In this document: piece after piece, positions 27,921 to 39,060 of the stretch | Position numbering within the stretch: position 1 is the stretch's first letter | How the letters are laid out: every line of letters begins with the position of its first letter | DNA from: Acanthopleura granulata | Taxonomy: Eukaryota; Mollusca; Polyplacophora; Chitonida; Chitonidae | Assembly: GCA_016165875.1 (NCBI GenBank) | Contig: JABBOT010000002.1 | Location: 3,683,540 to 3,747,539, forward strand | Direction: 5' to 3' | DNA length: 64,000 nt | Made by a program: the position numbers and the translations under genes | The notes under the pieces: generated by a model | What the model saw: the letters and a program-made list of their open reading frames with translations, nothing else | What the model was told of the DNA's origin: nothing | The model's database searches: none

Positions 27921-28106
27921 ATGGAACCTAAAGAAACAGGCTGTTTGGATATTACCAAAAGGAAAGCCAACTTTTGCAATGAACCAGCTGGTGAAACCAT
28001 TACAGGGGACGATTTGGCAGTAGTTGCTGCACTGTCTGCAATTACATGTACTTGCTGTCTGGCACTGATGGGAGAAAAGTCTGTGCCTAAATGTACTGTA
28101 AGTTGA
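27921..28106 (+). other. Plus-strand ORF ending at a consensus donor, unidentified
   Basis: An ATG-initiated frame of 61 codons on the strand opposite navigator. It opens MEPKETGCLDITKRK and later has a small-residue, Cys-rich block (AVVAALSAITCTCCLALMGE). A consensus donor, GTAAGT, begins at 28099 near the end of the frame, so it could be a first coding exon of an antisense transcript. A 5' splice site this good is expected by chance several times in 64 kb. I see no downstream partner exon and no known domain. Confidence 0.12.
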
Positions 28107-29164
28107 TCCTATTTTTACATCGACATAAAATTATATACTTAAAGGTTTTTGAAGGCATTGCAAGAAACTTGGACATGTAAACTCCACTGCTTCTAACATG
28201 CTATTATAGCCTCGGTAGTATAGTGAACTTTGAAAACCAATCAAACAATATTATTTCAGAAAAACATGATCACTGTAAAGCAAGACGTCTTACAACCAAT
28301 ATCAGCTTTCAAAATATGATCAATGTTATATCAAAATGAGACCAACATAGCTCACCTTAAAACATTTTAATACAAACATTTAACTGTATTTTTCTCACTA
28401 GAAAAAGAACAAAGGGGAAAAAATTTAATTAAACTTTTCCATGGTTATTCGGATGGTACTTAGGTCTGTTTTTGTTTGTTCCTCCCTCAAACACTATCAT
28501 TACCTGAACAGGATTCTTGGTTTATCCAGTATACAAATGTGTTTTCACAGTAAACAGCTACTTTATTTTAACTTTTAATAAAGACAGGACATATGCTATC
28601 AGATCAATCAAACCATACCTGAAAACCTAATGATGGTGCACTTCCTTTGTTTCTTTGATCAGTTTGTTATGCGACACTTTACTTTTGTATGGTGGATTAA
28701 AGTTATTGGAACGGCAAGCCATGCAGAACAATTCTAATTAGCTGAAAGTGATCTCATTTGTCAGTGGCTTACGGTTGCAAGCATTCCTCTTAGGTTTACT
28801 GAAGTTTACAAATCTATCAAAATAAATTACCACAGCTAATAGCTTTGATCAATCACTGATAACTTCTGTCAAAACACAAAACTTGGTTATAATAATTTAC
28901 TGTTGTGTGATTATTTACATATACCGAAATCATTTAAACTCTTATACTAAAGTCTGTCCTTTGAAGTACTGAAAAAATGTTCCCTTTTTAAGCAAAAATA
29001 GACTAGAATTTGCCATTTATTTGCCCTTCTAGGATCACAAAGGGTAACCTGACCTGCAGCTAGATAAGGGCATTGTAAATTTCTTAGATTATCTCTTACA
29101 AATAACTCAAAATAATAAGATACAGGTTCTAATCTGGGTTTTAAGAAACGTTTCCCAACCACAA

Positions 29165-29304
29165 TTATTCATTTATTTTTTTTTTATTTGCTTGGTGTTT
29201 TACGTTGTACTCAAGAATACTGCACTTATACAACTGCAGCCAGCATTACGGTGGGAGTAAACTGGGCAGAGCCCAGAAGAAACCCAACGATGAGCCACAG
29301 GTTC
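29165..29304 (-). mobile_element. tRNA-derived SINE, 3' half only
   Basis: Contains the tail (a T-rich run, then GGTGTTTTACGTTGTACTCA), AGAATACTGCACTTATACAA and GGAGTAAACTGGGCAGAGCC, and fades after AACCCAACGATGAGCCACAG. The tRNA-like head is missing. Confidence 0.82.
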
Positions 29305-29549
29305 CAAAGTTATTCAAAGCATTATGTGCCTAACATACATGATGTACCAGTACTACCTGTACCTGTTCTCTACCTACATGTAAACATGTTCACGACCTCT
29401 TCAATTAATTCCCAGACTGTGTTTCTCGCCATACCGCCATCATCACAAAGAGGATTAACACCTATCCAAATACCAACTTAAAAAGCTACTTTGGTGTCAA
29501 AACATCTGTGTCTTAAAAGCGAGGTGAATTGTGAGAATAATGCAGTGTA

Positions 29550-32500
29550 ATAAAGCCGATTTTGTACATTTCGTCAGAGTACTTTGCCTGGTGTGACGTA
29601 AGCCACGAACACATGATGTCATCAATCACTGATGTGTATCCACAAATGACACTGCCCTTTCAAACGCTCTTAGCGTCTTCCCAGCATTAATGACTTACAC
29701 AATGTCACATCTCCCTGATTCCACGTCATACAAGGAATATGATCACGTCACATCAGGAAAATTTTACGGACACAGCCGAAAATTTTGTTTTTCAAGGAAT
29801 CATCATTTATATGGGTTAAATAGTGTAATTCATCAAAATCCATTTGAAACACGGTGTTAGGATTACTCCGTAGGATTTCTTTCACAACACTGTAATATTC
29901 CGACACAATTTGTATTCTGACCAGAGTGGCATTTTAATCTAAGCCAATGATGAATTGCCTTAAATCATCATGAGATCATAGTTAATTTTACACCTAGCCT
30001 CTGGTTAACAAACTTTAATCCCCGCTTACTGAGTCAAAACTGATTGGCTAAATTTCACAAGCACAATTAAATAAGTACAGATAATTTTCACATATGATGA
30101 CATCACTGGTCCATTACCAAATACTGCTACGCATTATACCACCAGGCGAACCATCAACTCAAGCTACTGGGTAAATATACTCAGCGTTACCGGTATGACA
30201 TGCTTCAGCGAGCGTGTTTATGCACAGCTTATGCAACGCAAACACACAGCACATAAATCATCACTCTGTCATACAGTAATAATAATGTGTCACCCCCAAC
30301 GTGTAGACCGGTGCTATCTTCCTGCTTACCTTCAGTTTGAATCGATCGTTCAGTATTCCATGAACATCAGACATTGTTCATGCGTGTGGCCTATAAGCTC
30401 TCACTGATCTGTGATTCTGTGTTGCTACTGACAATCACAAACGACAAATTCTGCTGTTTGCTTCACAGAACAGTATAACTTACAGGGTTCTCAGGCCATA
30501 GTCTCCAAACCGTACACATATTAACTGGCATTCTGCTTCCAGTCCATAAAATGCGTCCACCAGAAATGATGAAATTAGCACAACGGCAACGCTATGACTA
30601 TCATTTAATAGAGTTTATCAACTTACTGTCCTTGACAACGGTTTTACTTATCAATCCTTCAGTTTCTACAAACATGTACACAATAATTTTGAGAAGATAA
30701 GAAAACCGTGTGCATAGGTTAATGTTGTCACACCCTGATATATGTGCCGGTTAGCAAATACACCACAGATCTTCATCAAAGGTGTCCCACCATTCATCAG
30801 AGACAATAATATTGCTATACCCAGCACACAGACACATAGAAGTTGACATCCAAAGTAGCCAGTGCATGGGAATATCCCCCAATGGCAATGACCATAGAAT
30901 CTGTTTACCTAGCAGGCGAGTTATTACACTGTGTATTATAGGCGGCTTAGTTTCTGTTCATCAATTGATGATTCCGGGCCAATCTCGACAAAAATCCATG
31001 CATTAGATGTGGATCCTGTTCTCTTATGTCCCTGAGGCAAACTGTGGGCCGCCAAAGAAGCCAGTTTGAGTCGATAAATGATGCACGGGGTGAACTTCAT
31101 TGTCTGCGATGCGAAAACGTTGTTGTGATAGCAGAACGCGACTACAGCTGATCAACATCCTTGACACTTGCCTCAATCCTCAGCCTCCTAACACAGAAGA
31201 GTTCTCCTGGCTCCAATTCGCACAAGGAGGAAACACAAGGCGTAACTGCTCAAAGTGTGAGGTCTACTTGCTGGTCCACATGTTGGACTGGCAGAAATCA
31301 ATCGCTTCAATAGCTGTGAACGCTTCCATTGCGAAAATTTCATGTGCTTTTCCTCTAACAGCTTCCTAAGCAATCAATATGGTGCACAGGCAATGAGTAT
31401 CTCTGGGTGGCCAACTTGCCAAACCCAGCACTCAGGGTAGGTGAGATTGAGGCTTGTGTGCATGTGTTAGGGTAAGGCTGAAGCGTGGAGTGGGGATGGG
31501 GTCACTGGAAGTAAACTCTTACATACATATGACCAAATATCCCCAGGTGTGAAAAAAAATAGATCTGTTTGGAGAAATCTATCACAGCCTGGTGATCAGC
31601 TGTCAGATTTCAGGCCAGCCTGCTCGCTCGACATAATGCTTGAGCACTATGGCAACGCACAAACGTCTGACAGCAATGCAGGCCACCAGTCAGTCACTGA
31701 CGGAGAGATACCGGTAACTTCAAAGACTTGTTCTCATGGCTGACTTACTGCAACACAAGGGAAAAGATGCACATTCTTGTTCGTCAAACAGTCCATGATA
31801 TTCCTGTATTCAAATGCACGGACATGGCAACTAAGATGCCTGCATCCCTTGCACACTGGCATACATTGTGCAAAAAAAAAAGGCAAACCTCACAATAAAA
31901 AAAAACAGTGCTCTAGTCACAGGAACATTTCCACAGGATGCAGAAGTTACACATACCCAGCAGACATCTGCTGGGTCACAGCTGGGAATGCACTGTTGAA
32001 ATAATATTGACTAAGAGTTTATTATAAGCAGTTAACTGCACATAATACCTGCACAACTCTGGCATTCACTCAGCTAATTTAGGAATCAAGGGAGGAAATG
32101 ATTACACCACTGCTGCCAGTACATAAAGTAATCATATATGACAGTGATAGATATCGCATTATCTGGGGCTAAATTTGCCAGCCAGGGAGTTGGGGTTTGG
32201 GGTGGGGGTGGGGGTGGGGCGTGGATGTATGGTAGGTGCTGGGCAAATCTCGACCTGATACACAACAACACATTTCAAAAGCACATCAGGAAAATAAGTT
32301 AAGGCCACTGCAAAACCAGCGCCTTATTTTTCATTGCCGAGATGACTTATCTTATTCAAGTTCGACTGCCTACTGTCTACACTGAAAGTTTCCCAGCAAT
32401 ATCTGATATCACAAGGATTAACAATTCATCCTCTTGTATCCGCAGACGAGCACGACTTCCACTACCTTTCGCATGTAACCATGGCAATGGGTATACAGAG

Positions 32501-32600
32501 TTTCAATTGACCAAAACAAACTGGCTTTCCACGTAATTACACAGGCTTTCAAGGAATTGTTGTCGGATATCTTAACGCTTCATACATTTCGCATTATCGC
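29550..32600. promoter_or_regulatory. CpG-rich stretch, possible promoter or enhancer domain
   Basis: By hand I count 32 CpG in 30121-31140, against roughly 6-7 in an equal stretch at 27181-28200. With local base composition the first is an observed/expected ratio near 0.8 and the second near 0.2. In molluscs, methylated gene bodies lose CpG while unmethylated promoters keep it, so this may mark a promoter of navigator (about 5-7 kb upstream of the CH exon) or another unmethylated element. Three ACGTCA/TGACGT motifs lie at 29594, 29723 and 29745. I found no convincing TATA box or first exon. Confidence 0.35.
32192..32219 (+). other. G-quadruplex candidate with single-T loops
   Basis: Five runs of four or five G separated by TTT, T, T and T. 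Single-nucleotide loops with four-G runs are the most stable class, so this is the strongest candidate in the window. It lies at the edge of the CpG-rich stretch of 29.5-32.6 kb. Confidence 0.65.
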
Positions 32601-35600
32601 AACATGGGAGGCCATGTAGGTCTGGGAAGGACTGCTGTTGTTATAAAAACAAAGGGCTTCAGACCTACTAAAAATTATCATCAAAGTCACAGGTTTTTGA
32701 GCGATTTCTGAAGAAAAAAAATAATAAATCACATGCACAGAGTCAGCTGTTAGGAATTCAGCGGTAAATTTTTGTCTTTTCTTTTTTCATTCTAAAAAAA
32801 GCTGTATTTATTTTCCCACATCAGCTGCATGTTAAAAGTGGCATGTTCTTCAGGAACATGGAACTGGTCGGGCAATGTTGATGAGGGGAGCATCACTCCA
32901 ATCTTGCGTTGTCATGGTGAGGGGTGGATGAAGCCAGGTCTATCTCACTACCCATGACTCTTCGCTCAACATTCACAGACACATAACTAAAGGCAAAAAA
33001 ACAAGAAGCAAAACAAGGATGCCAGTTCATCGCGACACACCCAAAATCTGAACAGGAATTGTTGCATTCTTCGTGATTGATTGGGCTGAAGTCTCTTATT
33101 TTATGTACGATTTGTATTCTACTTATGTAAAATGGTCAAGAGATTTTTTTACAATATTAAAGGCAAGATGCTTTGGTGAATATTATGACCCTGCCAAATC
33201 ATTTTAAAATGATAAGAGTGCATCCCACATTTCAGAGGGCATTGCAAGAATACCACAGAGCCCTTGACTTTCAAATGTTACGGGTTGACTGAATAAATTA
33301 AAACAATGGTACAACAATCAATATTAATAGTACTTTCAAAAGGAGTACAACCTTCTTTGAACATGTGTGAAATTCTATTTCTTTTTTGATTGAGTTTATT
33401 TAACAACCTGAACATAGGATGAAGAATTAAATATGTGTGGGGTAACGAAGTGTGAATATTTGCTATAGTCACAGTTAAGTTACAACATGTCACCAGGGCC
33501 TGTGAATAGCAGGCAGACAAAGTCGTTCTTGATCTGACAAATTTATACACAGGTATAACCATACATAACCCTATCATAACAGTGTATATTACATGTATGA
33601 GGTACAAAGAATTGCCAATACACTGCCCTGCTGTTCTAGTTATCGTGTTCTTCACAAAAGTACCTGAAAAGTCCTTGCCACTGTGACAAATTACCGTTCT
33701 CAGCATGTATGTATGTGCTAATGTCTCCAAGAGAAAGGTGTGATGGCTATGAAATCCAAGACTTCAGCCAAAATTGGCTACCCTAAATGACCTAAAATTT
33801 TGTCCATGACAATGATGCTTATATTTTTCTAGACTGTGAGAGTTCTACTGATCCCAGAAAGGTACTTTGAAGTTTGTTTTGAAGGTAGGGTGAAATCTTT
33901 CTGGAAATATGTAAGTTTCAGCTCCAGAAAGGAATATTTCATGGCATTTATTTGCCTCTAAAAATGCTTTCTTAAGACGAAATTTTAGGCCATCTACTGT
34001 ACTGGTATTTAAAGGGGCAAAGATCAATCCTCAAGCCAGTGCACATGTATGATTTTGAATGGCTGAAAGCTGTTCAGGATATCTTGTTCAAGAGATCAGA
34101 GGTATTATGGATGGACGGACACACGAAAAGCAATTCCATGTCCTCTCACCGCTTTGATGGCCACAGAATTACACAGAGTATTTCATCATGGGGAAACATG
34201 ATTGCCATATGGGCAGATCTGACTCATTATTGTAAACAGGAGGTAAAAATGGGATTTCTGAAGTCAATCTGACATTATCAAATAACCCGATTATCTTTTT
34301 CAGAACTGTTAGCTGCATATTACATGACACTTTTCAATATCTTGATCAGCTACATGTAAATTATTCAAGGGTTTACTGCTTACAGTTTTTGCCTGAATTT
34401 GTCTACTGTGCAGTGACCTTCAAGAAGGGTTAATCTCACAAAGTATAATACTTGAACATGGATATATAATTCCTACACACATACACTGGTGCTTTGGAAA
34501 CAAAAGTTTTCTGTGTGCCTATACTTACATAGAAATATCCAGACATGGACAAATGAATTATTTAACCACATTCTTTATGTACATGCATCTAAATGTAGAT
34601 AGGTAGGTATCATACACCATCATATCCAGCTTTTGAAGAATTATTAAAGCTAATATGTCCCGTAGCGCAATGACATATGACAAGTCTGGTCCGGCTTCAT
34701 TTCCATAATTCTAATTCACTACAGTAACTAGACATGATAAATATCTCTCTAGCCAGTAATATTATCTACTGGTGTGGTATATCCCTTTGTAGCTGGTCAC
34801 ATGTCAGGCAGAAATAAAAACAAGGATTATTTAAGCCATGCAGGATATACTGTCAGAGGGGGGCATGGATTAAACTAATTAAACTATGGTTTGGGGAAAT
34901 TATATCAGGGTTACATCCAGAGAGATATTTCATGAGAAAAAAAGTTCTCAACAGACAATGGGCATGTAGTAGGCTACACTGACATTACGAATGATAAATA
35001 TTATAACATTTTAACCAAACTGTTTTTTTTCCTTTCAATCTCTGATTGTAAACCAATCAAACTGTAATACATTGTCACAATAAATTGTGTGTCTATGTTG
35101 CATATTATGTGACTGAGAAATGTGATTCAAACTAACACCTACTGCTTGAGCTATTCTACCTGTCCCACACAATTATTCATCTTGACTTGGTTTATCGGGT
35201 AGAAGAATTGGTGGAGCGGGGAGAGAGGCAGTCGCCAGTTCATCTTTTCCTGCCCTTGCTTGGTAAAATAAATAGTCTATGCCCTATCAAGAAGAAAATG
35301 CCCTTACTCAAAGAACTGTTTGGAAAAGAAACAGAGATGAAATTTAAGTCATAATATATACTAAACATATGGCACACATGCGTACGAACTTCTTCTGAAT
35401 CCATCCAATTTCTGCAAAATTTCATTTTTTGGAAAAGTCCTTTGGGAGGAAACGAGACCCTATATAGAAACATGACCCTAACCTAGAATCACCCAGGTTA
35501 CTGCACTGCAACTATATAAAGATAATGTGTCATTTCTTAAAAATGAACAGGGATTAACATAATTCTGAGGAAATATTGTGAGACTTCTGACCAACATCAC

Positions 35601-36200
35601 AGATACATGTACACTTATAACACATGATCTTAATACAAAAGGTGATCTACCTGTGCTCTAAGGGTTATTCATCATGACTGGAAGTTAGAGGCATTTCAAC
35701 AGGAGGCTACAATCAACAACAACCGGCTTCCCTTTGGAAATGGCAATGGCTTCAATTCCGGTCTCTGATGATTGTTTTTATGACATTCTTTCCCAGTAAA
35801 ATTATGTTGAAACATGTAATATATATTTGACGCACCAATTTCCCTCAACCTAAACTGCACAAAGCACCATCATAATTGATACGCATAAAATGAAATGCAC
35901 ATCCTGGCTCATGACGACATTACAAGTGCGTTGTCAATACAAGTCAAATTTCTTAGAAAATGTTCCAATGAAGACAATGTGCAAAATAAAGATTCAAAGA
36001 AATTATGTGTAATATTAATCATTATTTCCCTAAGCAAGAATACCAGCGTTTCAGAGATACTGAACTGTACACTGTATATGTATCAGTCAAAGTTCATGTC
36101 TGGTTGCAATATTAATGCAAAGAAACAAGTCATACATGAAGTTCATATGAAACACAGGCTGGCTGCAGCAGCGGTCAGATGAAATCCCAGCACATCTAGG

Positions 36201-36390
36201 CAGAATCCAGTACATACATGTAATTCAGATTTATACTGGAACAAAAATCAGACAACGAAGAAATAAACCAGTAATAACCAGTAAACAATGCGGATTCATA
36301 CCGAGAATAACAATAAGACCCACCTTGGCAGAATCCATTAAACAATCTGGATTCATACTGGAAACAAATACGAACACCAACAGTAAAAGC
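36201..36390. repeat. Decayed tandem repeat, three partial units
   Basis: Two blocks share CAGAATCCA, then ATTCA-A-TTATACTGGAA-AAA (36201-36267 and 36329-36390), with a third, partial block between them (ACCAGTAAACAATG, then GGATTCATACC). Spacing is irregular, about 52-76 bp, so this is old. Confidence 0.55.
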
Positions 36391-38152
36391 AGTCAAATAT
36401 CAAAAGGACATACCAGTATCAACAAATGATGGTCATAATAAAAAGACATATAATATCTACATTACATTTTTGCCTCGTCTGGACTAATATTCCTATTGTT
36501 GCATAGGAGTAACACATTAATATTTACACTGGAGCAAAGAATCCATCTCTGCTAACAAAAAATTCTTCACCTATATCACATGTTAAATTATTTGATGATT
36601 TTTATGGCCTTGCCAGATTTAAATAAAACAACATGGCTCATGCACTAAATTTTCCCATAGGATGACAAAGAGCAAGAAAAACATCCACTTCATTAAAATT
36701 AAATTAGTCTGATGAATATAGCATAAATAAGGAAATGGCAGGAGGAACGCAGGGAGAGTTAGGCCAATTTGTCTGAAGTTTAAGTCAGGGAAAAGTAGTC
36801 TTTCCCATTAGCAGCTTGGAAAACTATTTCACTAGACTAAACACAAGTGCCCCCAGAGGTTATATCTTCACTTGTTGATCTAGAAAACATGTCCCCTGTG
36901 TGCCTACAAGTTGCCAGGGCACACTCAATAATTCAATTAGGTGGAAATGTGAAAACGGCTGGAAACATGTTCTGTACCTACAGCCTTGCACCACCCAGAG
37001 GCAGCATTTTCCCCTAAGGCCACCTACACACAACATCTGCCCTTGCCTGCAGAAATTTTCCCTGAATTTGACGAACGCTGCCTTCAGTAGACAAAAACCA
37101 GACAAAATGCTAAAAATTTAAATTCTGGCCCCGGGATCACGAAGCGATACTAGACTTAAGTTAAAAAGTTCAGTCATTAAACTTGATACGCTCCTTTCTC
37201 TTATTTTAGCTGAAATTTGTTTTACAATAACTTAACCAGAATTTACATTGTCAAGCAATATTCTGAGCCTGTTACATATGAAATAACAATTTTAAAGCGA
37301 CTTGAAATTTTGACTGAAGTCTAAGATGGCTTTATGGTTCCACAGCCAAGAAAATCAAAGGAAAAATATCAAATTTCATCCCACTATGATCATATCCTAC
37401 GAAACACATATAGATCTGTACTCGACAGTAACTGGTGCAAATTTGTATAGAGGTACATGTACCACAGCATTCAATGAAATTTTCTAAAACACAGCTGATG
37501 CTGCTTCAAGCTAATTCCTAAAGTGTCAAAAAGGTAATTTATTGAAAAAAGCCAGTTCACCTATATATTTAACATGAAACTTCAACACCAGTTTCTACTG
37601 GTAGATAAATATGAATTTAGGATGTGTTGTGAAAGTAATACAAAGTTCCCTTGTGAATGTGAGCCATCAAAACAACAGCTGTGATCAACAGAATGGACAT
37701 AATTTTATTGAGAAAGGATGAAACAGCCCAGAACTCAAACTTGAAACTTGTTTTGGTGGAGCCTGATCACTTACAAAGTTTCAATTTGGAATAATCAATA
37801 ACCAACCCTTTTAGAAACAAGTCTGCAAGAACATCACGGTCAGGCAAGAAACAGTCTTAAATTTCTTGAAATCGGACAGAACCGTCTGAAACTCAAACTT
37901 TGTCTAGAAGTAGTCATGGTGAAGTTGCACATCAAGAACTAATTCAAAATTATGAAGTGAAAATAGAGTTGCGACAAACTGATGAACACGAAGTAAACAT
38001 AACTCATCTCATCTGATATCACCAAGTATTAGTAACCAATGAACACCTGGACATACCACCATTTTCAAATGATATGCCTGTAAAATTTGGTGATACATAG
38101 TATAAATAGTTGCTACGTAAATTTATTCAGATTTTTTCACATTGATCAGCAC

Positions 38153-38347
38153 TGTGAGTTCAAGTCCAGCTCATGCTGGCTTCCTCTCTGGCCGTACGTG
38201 TGAAGGGTTGCCAGCAACCTGCAAATGGTAGTGGGAATCCCGAGCTCTGCACGGTTTCCTCCCACCACAATGCTGGCCGCCATCGTATAAGTGAAATATT
38301 CTTTAGTACTGTCAAAAACACCAATCAAATAAATAAATAAATAAATA
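38153..38347 (+). mobile_element. tRNA-derived SINE, 5'-truncated
   Basis: Plus-strand copy starting at the B box (TGAGTTCAAGTCC) and running through CTCATGCTGGCTTCCTCT, GGCCGTACGTGTGAAGG and GCTGGCCGCCATCGTATAAG to a tail of AAATAAATAAATAAATA. The A-box part is absent, the usual 5' truncation of a retroposed copy. Confidence 0.88.
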
Positions 38348-38864
38348 TTGATCAGTAAATATTCAGTAATTCATCAAATACAAAAGAAAGTACAGACATA
38401 TTTTGATGACTAAAGACATGTTTTTAGTTCAGTCATGCAACGGTAATTGCAAGTGATGACTTTGACTGTAAACATAACAGGGATTGGAGGGTGCACATGT
38501 TGGCTTTTGGCCTCATGAACACTGCAACACCAATGATTTCAGAGTGACCTCCCTTGTGCTGCACTCTGCACAAGAGTGAAACAAAATGCTTGGTACATAC
38601 GTCCGTTGCTGTGACTTAAGTACAATTATAACAAGCTAAACAGAACAAGAAAAGTACAAACAGCTGAACAAAATGTAAAGAAAAAATTTCCAAATTTGAA
38701 CTAAATATCTGGTCTGCAATTTTCCAAATTTCTTGTTGGAGATATACAAGTAGATATTTACACAGTGAAGATGTGTCAAGCAATAACATTCAAGGATTCA
38801 TTAGGTATTTTTTGATTCAGCATCATATTGGGTGTCAAATGCACATGTATTCTTTGCAGTTTTC

Positions 38865-38870
38865 TTTAAT
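38865..38870 (-). terminator. Possible polyadenylation signal ATTAAA
   Basis: ATTAAA on the minus strand, the commonest variant of AATAAA, lies about 77 nt downstream of the TGA ending the candidate terminal exon at 38947-39060. The following minus-strand sequence contains a TGTG-bearing stretch, as expected after a cleavage site. In AT-rich DNA such hexamers are frequent, so it has weight only together with the exon. Confidence 0.25.
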
Positions 38871-38946
38871 ACTAGACTCTATATTACCAACACAATGTAC
38901 ATTACATCATGGGAAAAATCACTTCACACTTTGGCTCCAGTGACAG

Positions 38947-39060
38947 TCAGTCTGATTCTTCTTTAGAAGACATGAGCTTAGCTAAGAGGTCAAATGATTC
39001 AGAAATGGCGGCTGGCACAGTGCTGATGGTGTTGATGTTCCGGTTACATTCGTCTTGATT
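38947..39060 (-). CDS. Candidate terminal exon of an unidentified gene (37 codons plus stop)
   Basis: Reading the minus strand from 39060, just after a CAG at 39063-39061, gives 37 codons and then TGA at 38949-38947. The frame ends DLLAKLMSSKEESD before the stop, and earlier contains CNRNINTISTVPAAISESF. An in-frame stop lies two codons upstream of the CAG, so an exon would have to start at or near this point. A polyadenylation-type ATTAAA lies at 38870-38865, about 77 nt after the stop. The acid-rich end and amphipathic leucine pattern recall the C-termini of small Myb/SANT-like DNA-binding proteins, but I do not recognise a specific family. The pyrimidine tract before the CAG is weak. It could be a pseudogene or chance frame. 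Confidence 0.3.
   Translation of the reverse strand, partial: NQDECNRNINTISTVPAAISESFDLLAKLMSSKEESD

Larger units (their letters stand above)
24963..38847 (-). other. Sequence upstream of the CH exon: 5' intron and possible promoter region
   Basis: This lies 5' of the navigator CH-start exon in transcription direction. I recognise no exon in it. It contains SINE copies at 25401-25642, 27478-27745 and 29165-29304 (all minus) and 38153-38347 (plus). A 15-bp tandem repeat sits at 26815-26857, a CpG-rich stretch at about 29.5-32.6 kb, a strong G-quadruplex candidate at 32192-32219 and a decayed repeat at 36201-36390. UNC-53 has only about ten residues before its IYTDWAN motif, so a short first exon could hide here unnoticed. 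Whether the whole stretch is one intron or includes the promoter is not settled by the sequence. Confidence 0.6.

Noticed and set aside
31188..31373. Minus-strand frame in the CpG-rich stretch as a possible navigator first exon
   Set aside because: It does not start with ATG, no good donor in the right phase was seen, and residues match no navigator N-terminus I know.
33278..33730. Open frame of 150 codons, minus strand, somewhat hydrophobic
   Set aside because: No signal peptide, no regular membrane segments, no recognisable motif, and length within chance expectation.
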